Assembly: GCA_030612185.1 (NCBI GenBank)
Contig: JAUWOI010000138.1
Span: 1-9,323, forward strand
DNA length: 9,323 bases
Reading direction: 5' to 3'
From: Anaerolineae bacterium
GTDB lineage: Bacteria; Chloroflexota; Anaerolineae; B4-G1
Position numbers and translations under genes: made by a program. Positions within the stretch are counted from its first letter, which is position 1. Each line of letters begins with the position of its first letter. Below the pieces are notes generated by a model, which made no database searches, was not told the origin of the DNA, and saw only the letters and a program-made list of their open reading frames with translations. This document shows, in pieces, positions 1-6,750 of this stretch.

Positions 1-120
1 AAGGTTTTAGCCTGGTGTAAGGAGGAGTTGGGACGTTCTGTTCAAGCAAAGAGACGGGATGTCTTTGCTTCCCATAGCAAATCGGAACGAAAATGGGATC
101 GAGCGTGGGCAGCCGTTTGA
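1..120 (+). CDS. C-terminal 39 residues of an unidentified protein, possibly a transposase (5' end outside window)
   Basis: One plus-strand frame is open from the first base to a TGA at 118-120, giving 39 residues that end in WDRAWAAV. The tail is basic and rich in K, R and W (for example ERKWDR). The other two plus frames close within the first 20 bases. I do not recognise the family. The guess that this is a transposase tail rests on context: the stop lies about 15 bp before the point where the neighbouring surface-protein gene breaks off in mid-domain, as expected for a compact insertion sequence whose transposase runs nearly to its end. It could instead be the tail of an unrelated gene at a rearrangement junction. 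Confidence 0.4.
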   Translation, partial: KVLAWCKEELGRSVQAKRRDVFASHSKSERKWDRAWAAV

Positions 121-138
121 CCAATTTTCACCACCCTA
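1..138 (+). mobile_element. Probable right end of an insertion sequence inserted in the DUF11 gene
   Basis: The DUF11 reading frame (minus strand) runs normally to the motif NSGAGAASG and then meets a TAG. In related domains this motif continues into a VVVTDTLP-like strand, so the break falls inside a domain. The TAG is part of a CTAG at 136-139, and the next bases on the minus strand (GGTGGTGAAAATTGGTC) are a plausible terminal repeat. CTAG or TA targets are known for IS630-type elements, but the family here is not established because the other end and the catalytic domain lie outside the window. Confidence 0.4.
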
Positions 139-2526
139 GCCGGAGGCTGCCCCAGCGCCAGAGTTGATGGCTGTCAGTGTCCAGGTGACCACGTCGTCGG
201 AGGCATAGATGGTCTCGGGGGACTTGTATAGGATGAGGTGGGGTGTGAGTACGTCGGGGCTGGGATGTTCCTGGTCGGTGTCAGAGCAGGTGTGGTCGCT
301 GGTACTGTCGTCGTTGCAATGGTTATCGTAATAGACGATGCCATTGATGGGCGCATTACCGCTCGAAGCGCACGCCAGTTGGACGCGCAAGGTGACCTGT
401 CCCGTGGTAGCGGTGGTGAACGCGTCGGAGTAGAACCAGTGGTAGCCTGTTACATCGGTGGTAGTCAACACCGGGGTGGGCCCGGTAAAGCCCACGATCT
501 CCATGACGCGGTAGGTACTGGTGTAAAAGACCGCCTCCACGTCGTAAGCCGGCGCGTAGTAGCGGTAGAGATTCATCGTAAAGGTGTACTCGCCGCAGGA
601 GGAAACGAAAGGTGGTGTGTCGGAAAAAGTGAGCTCCATATCAGGCTCGCGCACTCCCACCCAGACGCCTTCCTCAAAGATACCGTCGTCACATTCAGGA
701 CAGGAGGCATTGTTGCCGGTGACGCCGATATTCAGATAGGACCAATCGTAGAAGGAGGTGCCGCCGCAAGGATGACCGACGTCGTCCACGACGGCCTGGA
801 AAACGATACGTTTCGTCGCGCCGGGCACGGTGATGCCACAGGTGGGCGAGATGTTACCGATAACCAACGGATCGGTGTCGCTGATGGTAAACGTGGCCGT
901 GCAAGCCTGCGTACCGTTGCTGATGCTGATCCACGCGCTGCCGGTGATATAGTTCTGATGAGGCAGTAAATCGGTGTAGACCATCCCTTGCCAGGTGGGT
1001 GTGTGGATGAACGAAGAGCCAAAGACGTAAGTGCTGGTGTAGGTGCGCGTGGTGCAGGATTCGTCGCTGCTGGGTGCAACCTCTTTGGCGTGGGAGTTGA
1101 GGATCTCTTCGCACTGGATGGAGGTGGTTCTGCCATTGTCGTGTCTGTAATCGTCACTGACGAAACAATCCTGGCAATCTTTGACAGTGGCTGTCAGATA
1201 GTTGCTCGCCAGCACGCCGCAGCAGGCGCACATGGTGGGGCAGGTAGTGTTGGGCTGGAAAGAGACGTTGGCCGTCCAGTTGGTGTCGGTGGTGGCCCAG
1301 GTGATGGTGATGTTGCCAGAACCGTCGGTGATGACCGTGCCGCCAGCGACGTTCAACGGTGTGTATCCGGCGCAATGGGGGCGGAAGGTATCTGTGATAT
1401 TGATGGTGCCGCTGATGTGTCGCGTCGTGACATTTAGCGCGTAGGTGATGATCTCGTTGGCATAGACCTCACTGGGGCCGGATTTATGCACGTCGAGGTC
1501 GGGAATGTTACCGCCGATGGCCCAATTGCTGCTCTTTACCGGCGGGTAGAATACATTGTCACACTCATCATAGTAGGTTGGCCGGTAGAGAAATACACCG
1601 CTGTCGCCAACCATGCCGCAGGGCGGGTCGGGCAGGGAGAGGGTGAAGGTGAGCACGTAATCGCCGCCGGCCGGGATGTCGTCCGGCAGGTGGAAGGCCC
1701 CACCGCTATAGTTGGCGGAGGATGAGGTAACGGTGAACAGGTTAGAGTTCATGGCGATAGATGGAGTGAAAGCGGTGCCCACGCCGATGTTGGTGATCGT
1801 CATGGTGTAGGTGGACTGGCCAGCGCAATAATCCACGTTGATGTTCGGCGGGGTATAGTCCAGCAGCGGCGCGCGCACCACCAGGTCCACGTTGGCTTGG
1901 GCGGTGCGGGTCTGGCAGGTCTCGCCAGAGCAGCCCCAGGCAGCCTTCACGTCGTTGTCCAGGCCAGAGCAGGAGACGATCTCGGCGGCAACCGTGAAGG
2001 AACGGGTCTGGCCCACCGGGATCGAGATGTAAGAGGTGGAGGTAAAGCCGCTGTGGTAGCGCAAGCCCGTCCCCAGCGTATCGGTAGCGATGACGTTAGA
2101 GACGATACCGTAGCCGGTGTTCTCTACTTTGACCGTCCACGTGACCACGTCGCCAACGCTGGCCTGGACGACGGACGGCTCTTTGCGTAGGGTGATAGCG
2201 CCAGGGTTGACAACAAAGTTGGTGTACCTGGTGATGGGCTCGGTTTCGGTGATGCCCTGTGTCAGAACAACCACGTTCTGCCCCGAGACAGCACTGCAGG
2301 TGGCGGCAAAGGCAGCGGTCCTGGTGATGGTCTGGGTGGGGTTCACGGTGCCTACAATAAAAACCCGCTGCGTGGGGGTGAAACCGGCTGGCATGGTGCT
2401 GGTGATGATGACGTTGGTGGTGGTGACGGTGTCGTTGGCGGCGACGATAGTGTACGTCACGACGTCGCAGTTGTTGATCTCATCCGGGCCGAAGACGGTG
2501 ACAGCGTCGGGGTGGATGGTGTGGTG

Positions 2527-2565
2527 GGTTGGTTGGTTAGTTAGTTGGTTGGTTGGTTGGTTGGT
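2527..2565. repeat. Tetranucleotide GGTT/AACC tract within the surface-protein gene
   Basis: The plus strand has nearly ten consecutive 4-bp units: three GGTT, two AGTT, four GGTT and a partial GGT. The coding strand reads AACC repeats, which give a 12-bp, four-residue period (TNQP, TNQL, TNQP) at about residues 88-100. Because 4 is not a multiple of 3, gain or loss of one unit would shift the frame just after the signal peptide. The two AGTT interruptions should lower slippage. Phase variation is a possibility, not shown. Confidence 0.9.
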
Positions 2566-2613
2566 GGTGGCGAACCAGTCCGGGAGGACACGAGAGGGAA
2601 TAGTGGTGGCCGG

Positions 2614-2661
2614 CCCTTCGACTTCGCTCAGGGCAGGCTCTTCGGCTTTGCTCAGGGCAGG
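2614..2661. repeat. Two tandem 24-bp units encoding LSKAEEPA / LSEVEGPA
   Basis: Positions 2614-2637 and 2638-2661 are two 24-bp units identical at 21 of 24 bases, sharing a GCTCAGGGCAGG end. On the coding strand they give the eight-residue repeat PALSKAEE-PALSEVEG. Read in plus frames they give FDFAQGR-type or SLRAG-type peptides with no stops. I recall very similar LSEVEG/FAQGR repeats scattered through proteins and spacers of Chloroflexota and other environmental genomes; that dispersal cannot be checked here. Confidence 0.85.
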
Positions 2662-2833
2662 CACGCTGGTGAACCAGGAAGGAAGCATGCCCAAGGAAGC
2701 GGCGGTTCCTATTCCCATGCGCACGGTCGCTGGCGCGGCAGCGGCTGGCAGCGGCGATAGGCCCGTCCCGACCAGGTTGACGAGCATAGCAACCACAACC
2801 GCCAACCGCAGGGTGTCATTCCTCACCGCGATG

Positions 2834-2844
2834 CCCCTTCCCTC
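2834..2844 (-). promoter_or_regulatory. Ribosome binding site deciding the DUF11 gene start
   Basis: The minus strand reads GAGGGAAGGGG followed by 7 nt and GTG at 2826. The alternative in-frame GTG at 2862 is preceded by ACATTCACTCACACTGGT, which has no purine-rich site. The downstream start also places the signal peptide at the very N-terminus. Confidence 0.6.
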
Positions 2845-2994
2845 GTTGGACGCGCCCTGCACACCAGTGTGAGTGAATGTTAAGAGCGCCAGGGTTCAGC
2901 CAGTAGAACAACAGCCATCCGGTACCGATGGGTGTACAGGGAATTTGGCAGGTGCAGACAAATCGCCCCTAGGCCCTTCGAGCCCACACCTATT

Positions 2995-3023
2995 AGTATA
3001 GATGAAACCATCCCACGATGCAA
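2995..3023 (-). promoter_or_regulatory. Sigma-70-type promoter for the DUF11 surface-protein gene
   Basis: On the minus strand, TTGCAT (3023-3018) and TATACT (3000-2995) are separated by exactly 17 nt. Transcription would begin near 2988 and give a leader of about 160 nt before the GTG at 2826. The call rests on consensus match and spacing alone. Confidence 0.55.
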
Positions 3024-3041
3024 TAGCATATAGATACTAAT

Positions 3042-3070
3042 TTGCCCGGCCAGTTGAATAGAGGTACAAT
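3042..3070 (+). promoter_or_regulatory. Sigma-70-type promoter for the hydrolase gene
   Basis: TTGCCC (3042-3047) and TACAAT (3065-3070) are separated by 17 nt. A start near 3077 would place the whole 3107-3176 inverted repeat in the mRNA leader, upstream of the ribosome binding site at 3192-3197. Its -35 box lies only 18 bp from the -35 box of the divergent promoter, so a regulator bound between them could act on both genes. Confidence 0.55.
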
Positions 3071-3106
3071 CGAGGACGACAACGGGTTGGCACACTTCCA
3101 TTCGCT

Positions 3107-3176
3107 ACCAGACCTGACAGGTTTTTACAGGCATTTTCCGAGACAGAAGCACTCTCGGAAACCTGTCAGGTCTGGT
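3107..3176. repeat. Perfect 18-bp inverted repeat with nested hairpin
   Basis: ACCAGACCTGACAGGTTT at 3107-3124 is exactly complementary in reverse to 3159-3176. Inside the 34-nt loop a second stem, CCGAGA (3138-3143) with TCTCGG (3153-3158), can form; it extends to 9 bp if it borrows from the outer arm. Each outer arm is itself near-palindromic (ACCTG-A-CAGGT). There is no T-tract after the stem on the plus strand, so it does not look like an intrinsic terminator. A dispersed palindromic element or MITE-like repeat, or an mRNA leader structure, are the likelier explanations. Confidence 0.85.
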
Positions 3177-3191
3177 CTGAGTAGTAGGCTG

Positions 3192-3197
3192 AGGAGG
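3192..3197 (+). promoter_or_regulatory. Shine-Dalgarno site setting the hydrolase start
   Basis: A full AGGAGG lies 6 nt before the ATG at 3204. It rules against the longer open frame starting at 3042, whose extra 54 codons would be read through the inverted repeat and have no protein-like character. Confidence 0.85.
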
Positions 3198-3203
3198 AAA
3201 GTT

Positions 3204-3929
3204 ATGTACTACGTGCTGAAGCGTGGACCGAAAGAGTCCCCCACACTGGTACTGGTGCACGGGGCTGGAGGAAATCACCTGCACTGGCCGGCCGAACTGC
3301 GCCGCCTGCACGGGGCCACGGTTTACGCGCTCGACCTACCAGGTCACGGGCGTTCGGGGGGACAAGGATGTGACACCATCGGAGATTACGCGCAGGCCAT
3401 AATCGAGTTTCTCAACACGACAGGAATCGAGCAACCGATTATCGTTGGACACTCGATGGGCGGCGCTATCGCCCTGACGCTGGCACTTTATTTCCCCACC
3501 CGCGTGGCCGGTCTGGTGCTGATGGCAACCGGGGCACGGTTGCGCGTGGCTCCTGCTATCCTGGATGGAATGTGCAGTAATTTCGAGGGAAGCGTGGAAC
3601 TTATCATCCGCTTCGCCTGGTCGCCGGAGACCAAGCCAGCGCTGACTGAACTAGGGCGACAGGCGCTTCTGGAAACCAGCCCGGATGTACTGCTCGGCGA
3701 TTTCAGCGCCTGCAACCGCTTTGACGTGATGGAGCGACTGGGAGAAATCGAGCACCCCACGCTGGTCATCGCAGGCACAGCAGACCAACTCACCCCGTCC
3801 AAGTACGCCCGTTTTCTGACCGAACACATCCCCAACGCACGACTGGTGCTGGTCGAGGATGCGAGCCACATGGTGATGCTGGAGCGACCGCTGGAGGTGA
3901 CAGGGGCAGTGCGGGAGTTCCTGGAGTAA
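3204..3929 (+). CDS. Alpha/beta-hydrolase fold protein
   Basis: 241 residues, probably a cytoplasmic serine hydrolase, since no signal peptide or membrane segment is seen. The fold's landmarks are in order: the oxyanion-loop motif HGAGG (19-23), DLPGHGRSGG (44-53), the nucleophile elbow GHSMGG with Ser84 (82-87), the acid Asp194 in GTADQLTP, and His222 in DASHMVMLERP. A lid-like helical section lies at about 115-180. The length is normal for single-domain esterase, lactonase or MhpC-like enzymes. The substrate cannot be told from sequence. The start at 3204 follows a strong AGGAGG. The gene stands alone on the plus strand, with its own promoter, a hairpin-bearing leader, and a convergent rho gene 49 nt downstream, so no operon partner hints at the pathway. 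Confidence 0.9.
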   Translation: MYYVLKRGPKESPTLVLVHGAGGNHLHWPAELRRLHGATVYALDLPGHGRSGGQGCDTIGDYAQAIIEFLNTTGIEQPIIVGHSMGGAIALTLALYFPTRVAGLVLMATGARLRVAPAILDGMCSNFEGSVELIIRFAWSPETKPALTELGRQALLETSPDVLLGDFSACNRFDVMERLGEIEHPTLVIAGTADQLTPSKYARFLTEHIPNARLVLVEDASHMVMLERPLEVTGAVREFLE

Positions 3930-3981
3930 GACAAGTTGTCAACTTGTCCTACACTACACGTTGTTAACTTGTCTTACACTA
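3930..3981. repeat. Palindromic tandem direct repeat between convergent hydrolase and rho genes
   Basis: GACAAGTTG-T-CAACTTGTC (3930-3948) is a perfect 9-bp-arm palindrome. It overlaps the first of two 22-bp direct repeats, 3935-3956 and 3960-3981, which match at 20 of 22 bases with a 25-bp period and both end in TACACTA. The second copy supplies the TAG stop codon of rho on the minus strand. A hairpin of about 7 bp is possible on either transcript, but it is AT-rich and has no T-tract, so a terminator role is doubtful. It resembles dispersed palindromic repeats rather than a classical terminator. Confidence 0.8.
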
Positions 3982-5283
3982 ACGTCTCTCTATCTCCGCA
4001 ATTCTGGCGAACAGGTTGAGGAACTCATCATTACTCTCAGTGCCTCTTAGGACGCGCAGTAATTCCTGCATCGCCTGGCTAACGCTGTAGCCGGATGTAT
4101 GGGAGTCCAGGAAGCGTTGCCGCATCAGCCATACCTTCGGCAGCGTATCCTCGTCGAGCAGCAGTTCCTCCCGCCGCGTGCTAGAGCGCTCGATATCGAA
4201 AGCGGGGAAGATACGCCGCTCCTGCAGCCTGCGGCTCAGGTGGAGTTCCATGTTGCCGGTGCCCTTGAACTCCTCGTAGATCATATCGTCCATCCGGCTG
4301 CCGGTGTCAATCATGCAGGTGGCAATGACAGTCAGGCTCCCGCCCTCCTCAATATTACGAGCCGCGCCGAAGAAGTGCTTGGGCGGGTAGAGCGCCGCCG
4401 GGTCGAGCCCCCCGGAGAGGGTACGGCCACTGGGCTGCACGACCAGGTTGTAGGCACGCGAGAGGCGGGTGATGCTATCGAGAAGAATGACGACGTCCCG
4501 TCCGGCCTCCACCAGCCGCTTGGCCCGCGCCAGCGCCATTTCCGCCACCTTGGCGTGGCTTCGCACCGGCTCGTCGAAGGTCGAACTGATGACCTCGGCA
4601 TCCACCGAGCGGTCCATGTCGGTAACCTCCTCGGGCCGCTCGCCGATGAGCGCGACCATCAAATGCGCCTCGGGGTGGTTGGCCGTGATGCCGTTGGCGA
4701 TGTGCTTTAGCACGGTGGTCTTGCCGGCCTTGGGCGGGGATACGATGAGACCACGTTGGCCCTTCCCAATCGGCGTAACCATGCTCAACAGTCGTGTCGT
4801 CAGATTGCCCGGAGAAGTCTCCAGGATGAAACGTTCGTCAGGGAAGATGGGCGTCAGCGACTCAAATTGTGGTCGTTGCTTGGCCGCCTCTGGGTCCATC
4901 CCATTCACAGCCTCCACGCGCAGCAGGCTGAAATACTTCTCGTTCTCCTTCGGCGGCCGCACCTGCCCGACCACCATATCACCGGTGCGCAGTCCGAAGC
5001 GGCGAATCTGGGACTGGGAGACGTAGACGTCCTCCCGCCCCGGCTTGTAGTGATCGCGGCGCAAGTAGCCCTTACTTTCATCCGCAATATCCAACACGCC
5101 GCCGCCGAATTGCAGGCCCTCTCGCTCCGCCTTGGCCTGCAGCAATCGCAGGATAAGGTCCTCCTTCTTGAGCCGGCTATAGCGAGAAATCTCCCACTCC
5201 TTGGCCAACTCACGCAACTCGGCCAGTGTCTGGGTTTCTAAATTTGCAATGTCCATTTTGCTCACGCTGCTTTCTCCATTCAT
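3979..5283 (-). CDS. rho: Transcription termination factor Rho
   Basis: 434 residues, close to the usual length without large insertions. Rho is a hexameric RNA-dependent ATPase that translocates along nascent RNA and releases RNA polymerase. Visible in order: an N-terminal helical Rho_N domain (about 15-55, LAELRELAKEWEISRYSRLK), an RNA-binding cold-shock-like domain (about 60-125, with RTGDMVVGQVRPPKENEKYF), Walker A PPKAGKTT (183-190), the catalytic region IGERPEEVTDM (213-223), Walker B DVVILLDSITRLSRAYN (263-279), and the conserved central-loop segment SGGLDPAALYPPKHFFGAAR (290-309) followed by TGSRMDDMIYEEFKGTGNME. ATG 5283 overlaps the fbp TAA by 1 nt, implying coupling. GTG at 5265 has a better-spaced GGAG, and ATG at 5256 is also possible, so the first 6-9 residues are uncertain. 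It is last in the operon and has no separate leader of the kind used for rho autoregulation in some bacteria. Confidence 0.98.
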   Translation of the reverse strand: MNGESSVSKMDIANLETQTLAELRELAKEWEISRYSRLKKEDLILRLLQAKAEREGLQFGGGVLDIADESKGYLRRDHYKPGREDVYVSQSQIRRFGLRTGDMVVGQVRPPKENEKYFSLLRVEAVNGMDPEAAKQRPQFESLTPIFPDERFILETSPGNLTTRLLSMVTPIGKGQRGLIVSPPKAGKTTVLKHIANGITANHPEAHLMVALIGERPEEVTDMDRSVDAEVISSTFDEPVRSHAKVAEMALARAKRLVEAGRDVVILLDSITRLSRAYNLVVQPSGRTLSGGLDPAALYPPKHFFGAARNIEEGGSLTVIATCMIDTGSRMDDMIYEEFKGTGNMELHLSRRLQERRIFPAFDIERSSTRREELLLDEDTLPKVWLMRQRFLDSHTSGYSVSQAMQELLRVLRGTESNDEFLNLFARIAEIERR

Positions 5284-6296
5284 TATTCGTCGCGGTAGTC
5301 GGAGATGAACTCCTCCGCCTGCTCAACCAACTCTCGATTGCCGATGAAGAGCGGGATACGCTGGTGCAGACTTTCGGGCTGCACATCGAGAATGTTGCAG
5401 TGTCCATCCGAGGCATAGCCACCCGCTTGCTCAATGATGAAGGCCAACGGGATGGCTTCGTAAACCAGGCGCAACTTACCTCCGGGGTTCCCGGTGTCGG
5501 CAGGGTAGTAGTAAATTCCTCCCCCCAACAAGTTGCGATGGAAATCGGCCACCAGTGCGCCGATGTAGCGGCCCGAAAGCGGCTCGCGCGGGTCTTCTTG
5601 ATCCATCCCCTGCAACCAACGGGTGAACCGTCTTACACCTGCGCTCCAATACTGCTCGTGTCCCTGGTTGATGCTGTAGTACCTTGCCCTTTCCGGCACA
5701 CAGATGTCAGGATGGGAGAGTAGGAACTCGCCCACGCCGGGATCGAGTGTGAAGCCATGCACTCCCTGACCAGTTGAGTAGACCATCATCGTGCTCGACC
5801 CGTAGATGATATAGCCGGCAGCAACGAGGTCGCGCCCTCTCTGCAAGCAATCCTCCACTGTACCGGGGCCACGCTGGCTTTTGCGCTGGTAGACGCCGAA
5901 GATAGTGCCGATACTCGCGTTGACGTCCACGTTCGACGAACCGTCCAGTGGATCAAAAACCAACACGTACTTACCGACGTCATATCCTTCCGGAATGGGG
6001 ATGATGCCCTCCTCCTCTTCCGATGCCATCACCGCCAGCCGCCCGGTGTAACTGTTCATCCGGACCATCGTCTCATTGGCGAAGACATCCAGTTTCATCT
6101 GCTGCTCGCCCTGGACGTTCATCCTGCCGGCCGATCCCAGAATCTCGACCAGGCCGGCACGCGTGGTCTCACGCGCGATGATCTTGGCCACCAGGGCGAC
6201 GTCGTACAGCAAGCTGGAAAAGACACCGGTCGCATGCGGGTACCTGCGTTGCTGTTCAACGATGTGCCGTTCGATGGTGACAATCTGCTCGTCCAT
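5283..6296 (-). CDS. fbp: Fructose-1,6-bisphosphatase, class I
   Basis: 337 residues, the normal length for class I FBPase, which hydrolyses fructose 1,6-bisphosphate to fructose 6-phosphate in gluconeogenesis and, in autotrophs, the Calvin cycle. Seen in order: the metal-binding acidic run SEEEEG (92-97), the signature [18 protein letters not shown] (113-130, with Asp115 and Asp118), [20 protein letters not shown] (165-184), [20 protein letters not shown] (241-260) and the metal/sugar site [15 protein letters not shown] (279-293, with Glu280). The start ATG 6296 has GGAGGG five nt upstream. The gene lies 21 nt after the CBS-domain gene and overlaps rho by 1 nt. Class I enzymes are often AMP-inhibited; whether this one is cannot be read reliably here. 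Confidence 0.97.
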   Translation of the reverse strand: MDEQIVTIERHIVEQQRRYPHATGVFSSLLYDVALVAKIIARETTRAGLVEILGSAGRMNVQGEQQMKLDVFANETMVRMNSYTGRLAVMASEEEEGIIPIPEGYDVGKYVLVFDPLDGSSNVDVNASIGTIFGVYQRKSQRGPGTVEDCLQRGRDLVAAGYIIYGSSTMMVYSTGQGVHGFTLDPGVGEFLLSHPDICVPERARYYSINQGHEQYWSAGVRRFTRWLQGMDQEDPREPLSGRYIGALVADFHRNLLGGGIYYYPADTGNPGGKLRLVYEAIPLAFIIEQAGGYASDGHCNILDVQPESLHQRIPLFIGNRELVEQAEEFISDYRDE

Positions 6297-6317
6297 CTCA
6301 ACCCTCCACCACGTGCA

Positions 6318-6725
6318 TCAATCCAGATACCACACCCAGCGGGTGCCGCGCATCTCTCGGATGATGTCGGTGGTCGAAAGGATGCCCAGCGGCCTGCCAT
6401 CCTCGCCCACCACCAGTAGGCGATGAACGTGGCTCTCCAGCAATTTCCTGGCCGCTTCCTCCCCGGCAGCGCCCTCGGAGATGCTGATGACGTTGGCCGT
6501 CATCGCTTCATGGGCCTGAATGACTGTCAGATCCTCTCCATAACGGACGATGGCATCGGTGTGAGACACCACACCCACCGGCGGCTCCCCCTCGCGATCA
6601 GCGACCATGATGGCATGGACCTCGGTATCAGCCATCACCCGCACCACCTCCTGAAGGGGGGTGTCCGGCTTGCAGAAGATGACACCCTTGTGATAAATGT
6701 CGCGTACCAATCGCTCTTTGTCCAT
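6318..6725 (-). CDS. Stand-alone two-CBS-domain protein
   Basis: 135 residues from ATG 6725, which has AAAGGAG eight nt upstream; the longer open frame from GTG 6758 would overlap the end of cdsA and has no such site. Two CBS motifs fill the protein: residues about 8-62 (LVRDIYHKGVIFCKPDTPLQ, then AIMVAD and GVVSHTDAI) and about 72-126 (HEAMTANVISISEGAAGEEA, then RLLVVGEDGRPLGILSTTDI). Such a pair normally forms a Bateman module that binds adenine nucleotides or S-adenosylmethionine and controls a partner enzyme or transporter. No catalytic or DNA-binding domain is attached. Its place immediately before fbp suggests, but does not show, a link to energy-dependent control of that enzyme or of the operon's products. 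Confidence 0.92.
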   Translation of the reverse strand: MDKERLVRDIYHKGVIFCKPDTPLQEVVRVMADTEVHAIMVADREGEPPVGVVSHTDAIVRYGEDLTVIQAHEAMTANVISISEGAAGEEAARKLLESHVHRLLVVGEDGRPLGILSTTDIIREMRGTRWVWYLD

Positions 6726-6733
6726 CGGTATTA

Positions 6734-6740
6734 CTCCTTT
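6734..6740 (-). promoter_or_regulatory. Ribosome binding site setting the CBS-protein start
   Basis: The minus strand reads AAAGGAG, then 8 nt, then ATG at 6725. This supports a 135-residue product and leaves a 25-nt gap after the cdsA stop at 6751. Confidence 0.7.
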
Positions 6741-6750
6741 GCTCTTATCG

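Larger units (their letters stand above)
136..2826 (-). pseudogene. Secreted cysteine-rich DUF11-repeat surface protein, 3' end lost
   Basis: An open frame of 896 residues from GTG 2826 to TAG 136. This start is preferred over GTG at 2862 because GAGGGAAGGGG lies 7 nt upstream and the upstream GTG has no such site. Residues 1-31 look like a signal peptide (basic start, AVVVAMLVNLVG core, then PLPAAAA), so export is likely. Residues about 55-100 are a low-complexity linker. Beta-rich DUF11-like domains follow at roughly 109-212, 212-315, 323-430, 445-552, 578-703 and 728-838, with strands such as VVTWTVKVENTGYG and VVTYTIVAANDT. A seventh begins at 864 and is cut after NSGAGAASG. About 26 cysteines, some in clusters (CPTMCACC, CPEC), suggest disulfides or metal binding in an extracytoplasmic protein. 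No anchor remains, so the natural C-terminus is missing. The role is unknown; adhesion or envelope structure is a guess. It is divergent from the hydrolase gene. Confidence 0.75.
2827..3203. other. Divergent intergenic region between surface-protein and hydrolase genes
   Basis: These 377 bases carry no convincing gene. They hold two back-to-back promoter candidates (minus 2995-3023, plus 3042-3070), a perfect 18-bp inverted repeat (3107-3124 with 3159-3176) and the ribosome binding sites of both flanking genes. The predicted leader on the surface-protein side (about 2987 to 2827) is roughly 160 nt long, with no clear structure that I could identify by eye. Confidence 0.7.

Noticed and set aside
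238..969. Long plus-strand open frame (243 codons) within the surface-protein gene, and a similar one at 2117-2872 (251 codons)
   Set aside because: Both are antisense to a gene with a signal peptide and clear repeated domains. Their products are V/G/R-rich with no recognisable motif, as expected from the complement of Thr/Val-rich coding sequence.
2527..2661. CRISPR array
   Set aside because: The repeats are contiguous tandem units without unique spacers and lie inside a coding frame. No cas gene is present.
2880..3101. 73-codon minus-strand frame upstream of the surface-protein gene
   Set aside because: It would begin upstream of the predicted minus-strand promoter, lacks a ribosome site and shows no recognisable protein character.
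3042..3203. 54-codon N-terminal extension of the hydrolase
   Set aside because: It would be encoded across the promoter and the 18-bp inverted repeat, has no ribosome site, and the enzyme fold starts after the ATG at 3204, which has a full AGGAGG.
3930..3948. Intrinsic bidirectional terminator at the convergent gene ends
   Set aside because: The palindrome exists, but it is AT-rich with a very short loop and no T-tract on either strand, so it is recorded as a repeat rather than a terminator.
4099..4710. Plus-strand open frame of 203 codons opposite rho, and others opposite fbp and rho
   Set aside because: rho and fbp show every family motif in frame. The antisense frames have no domain-like sequence.
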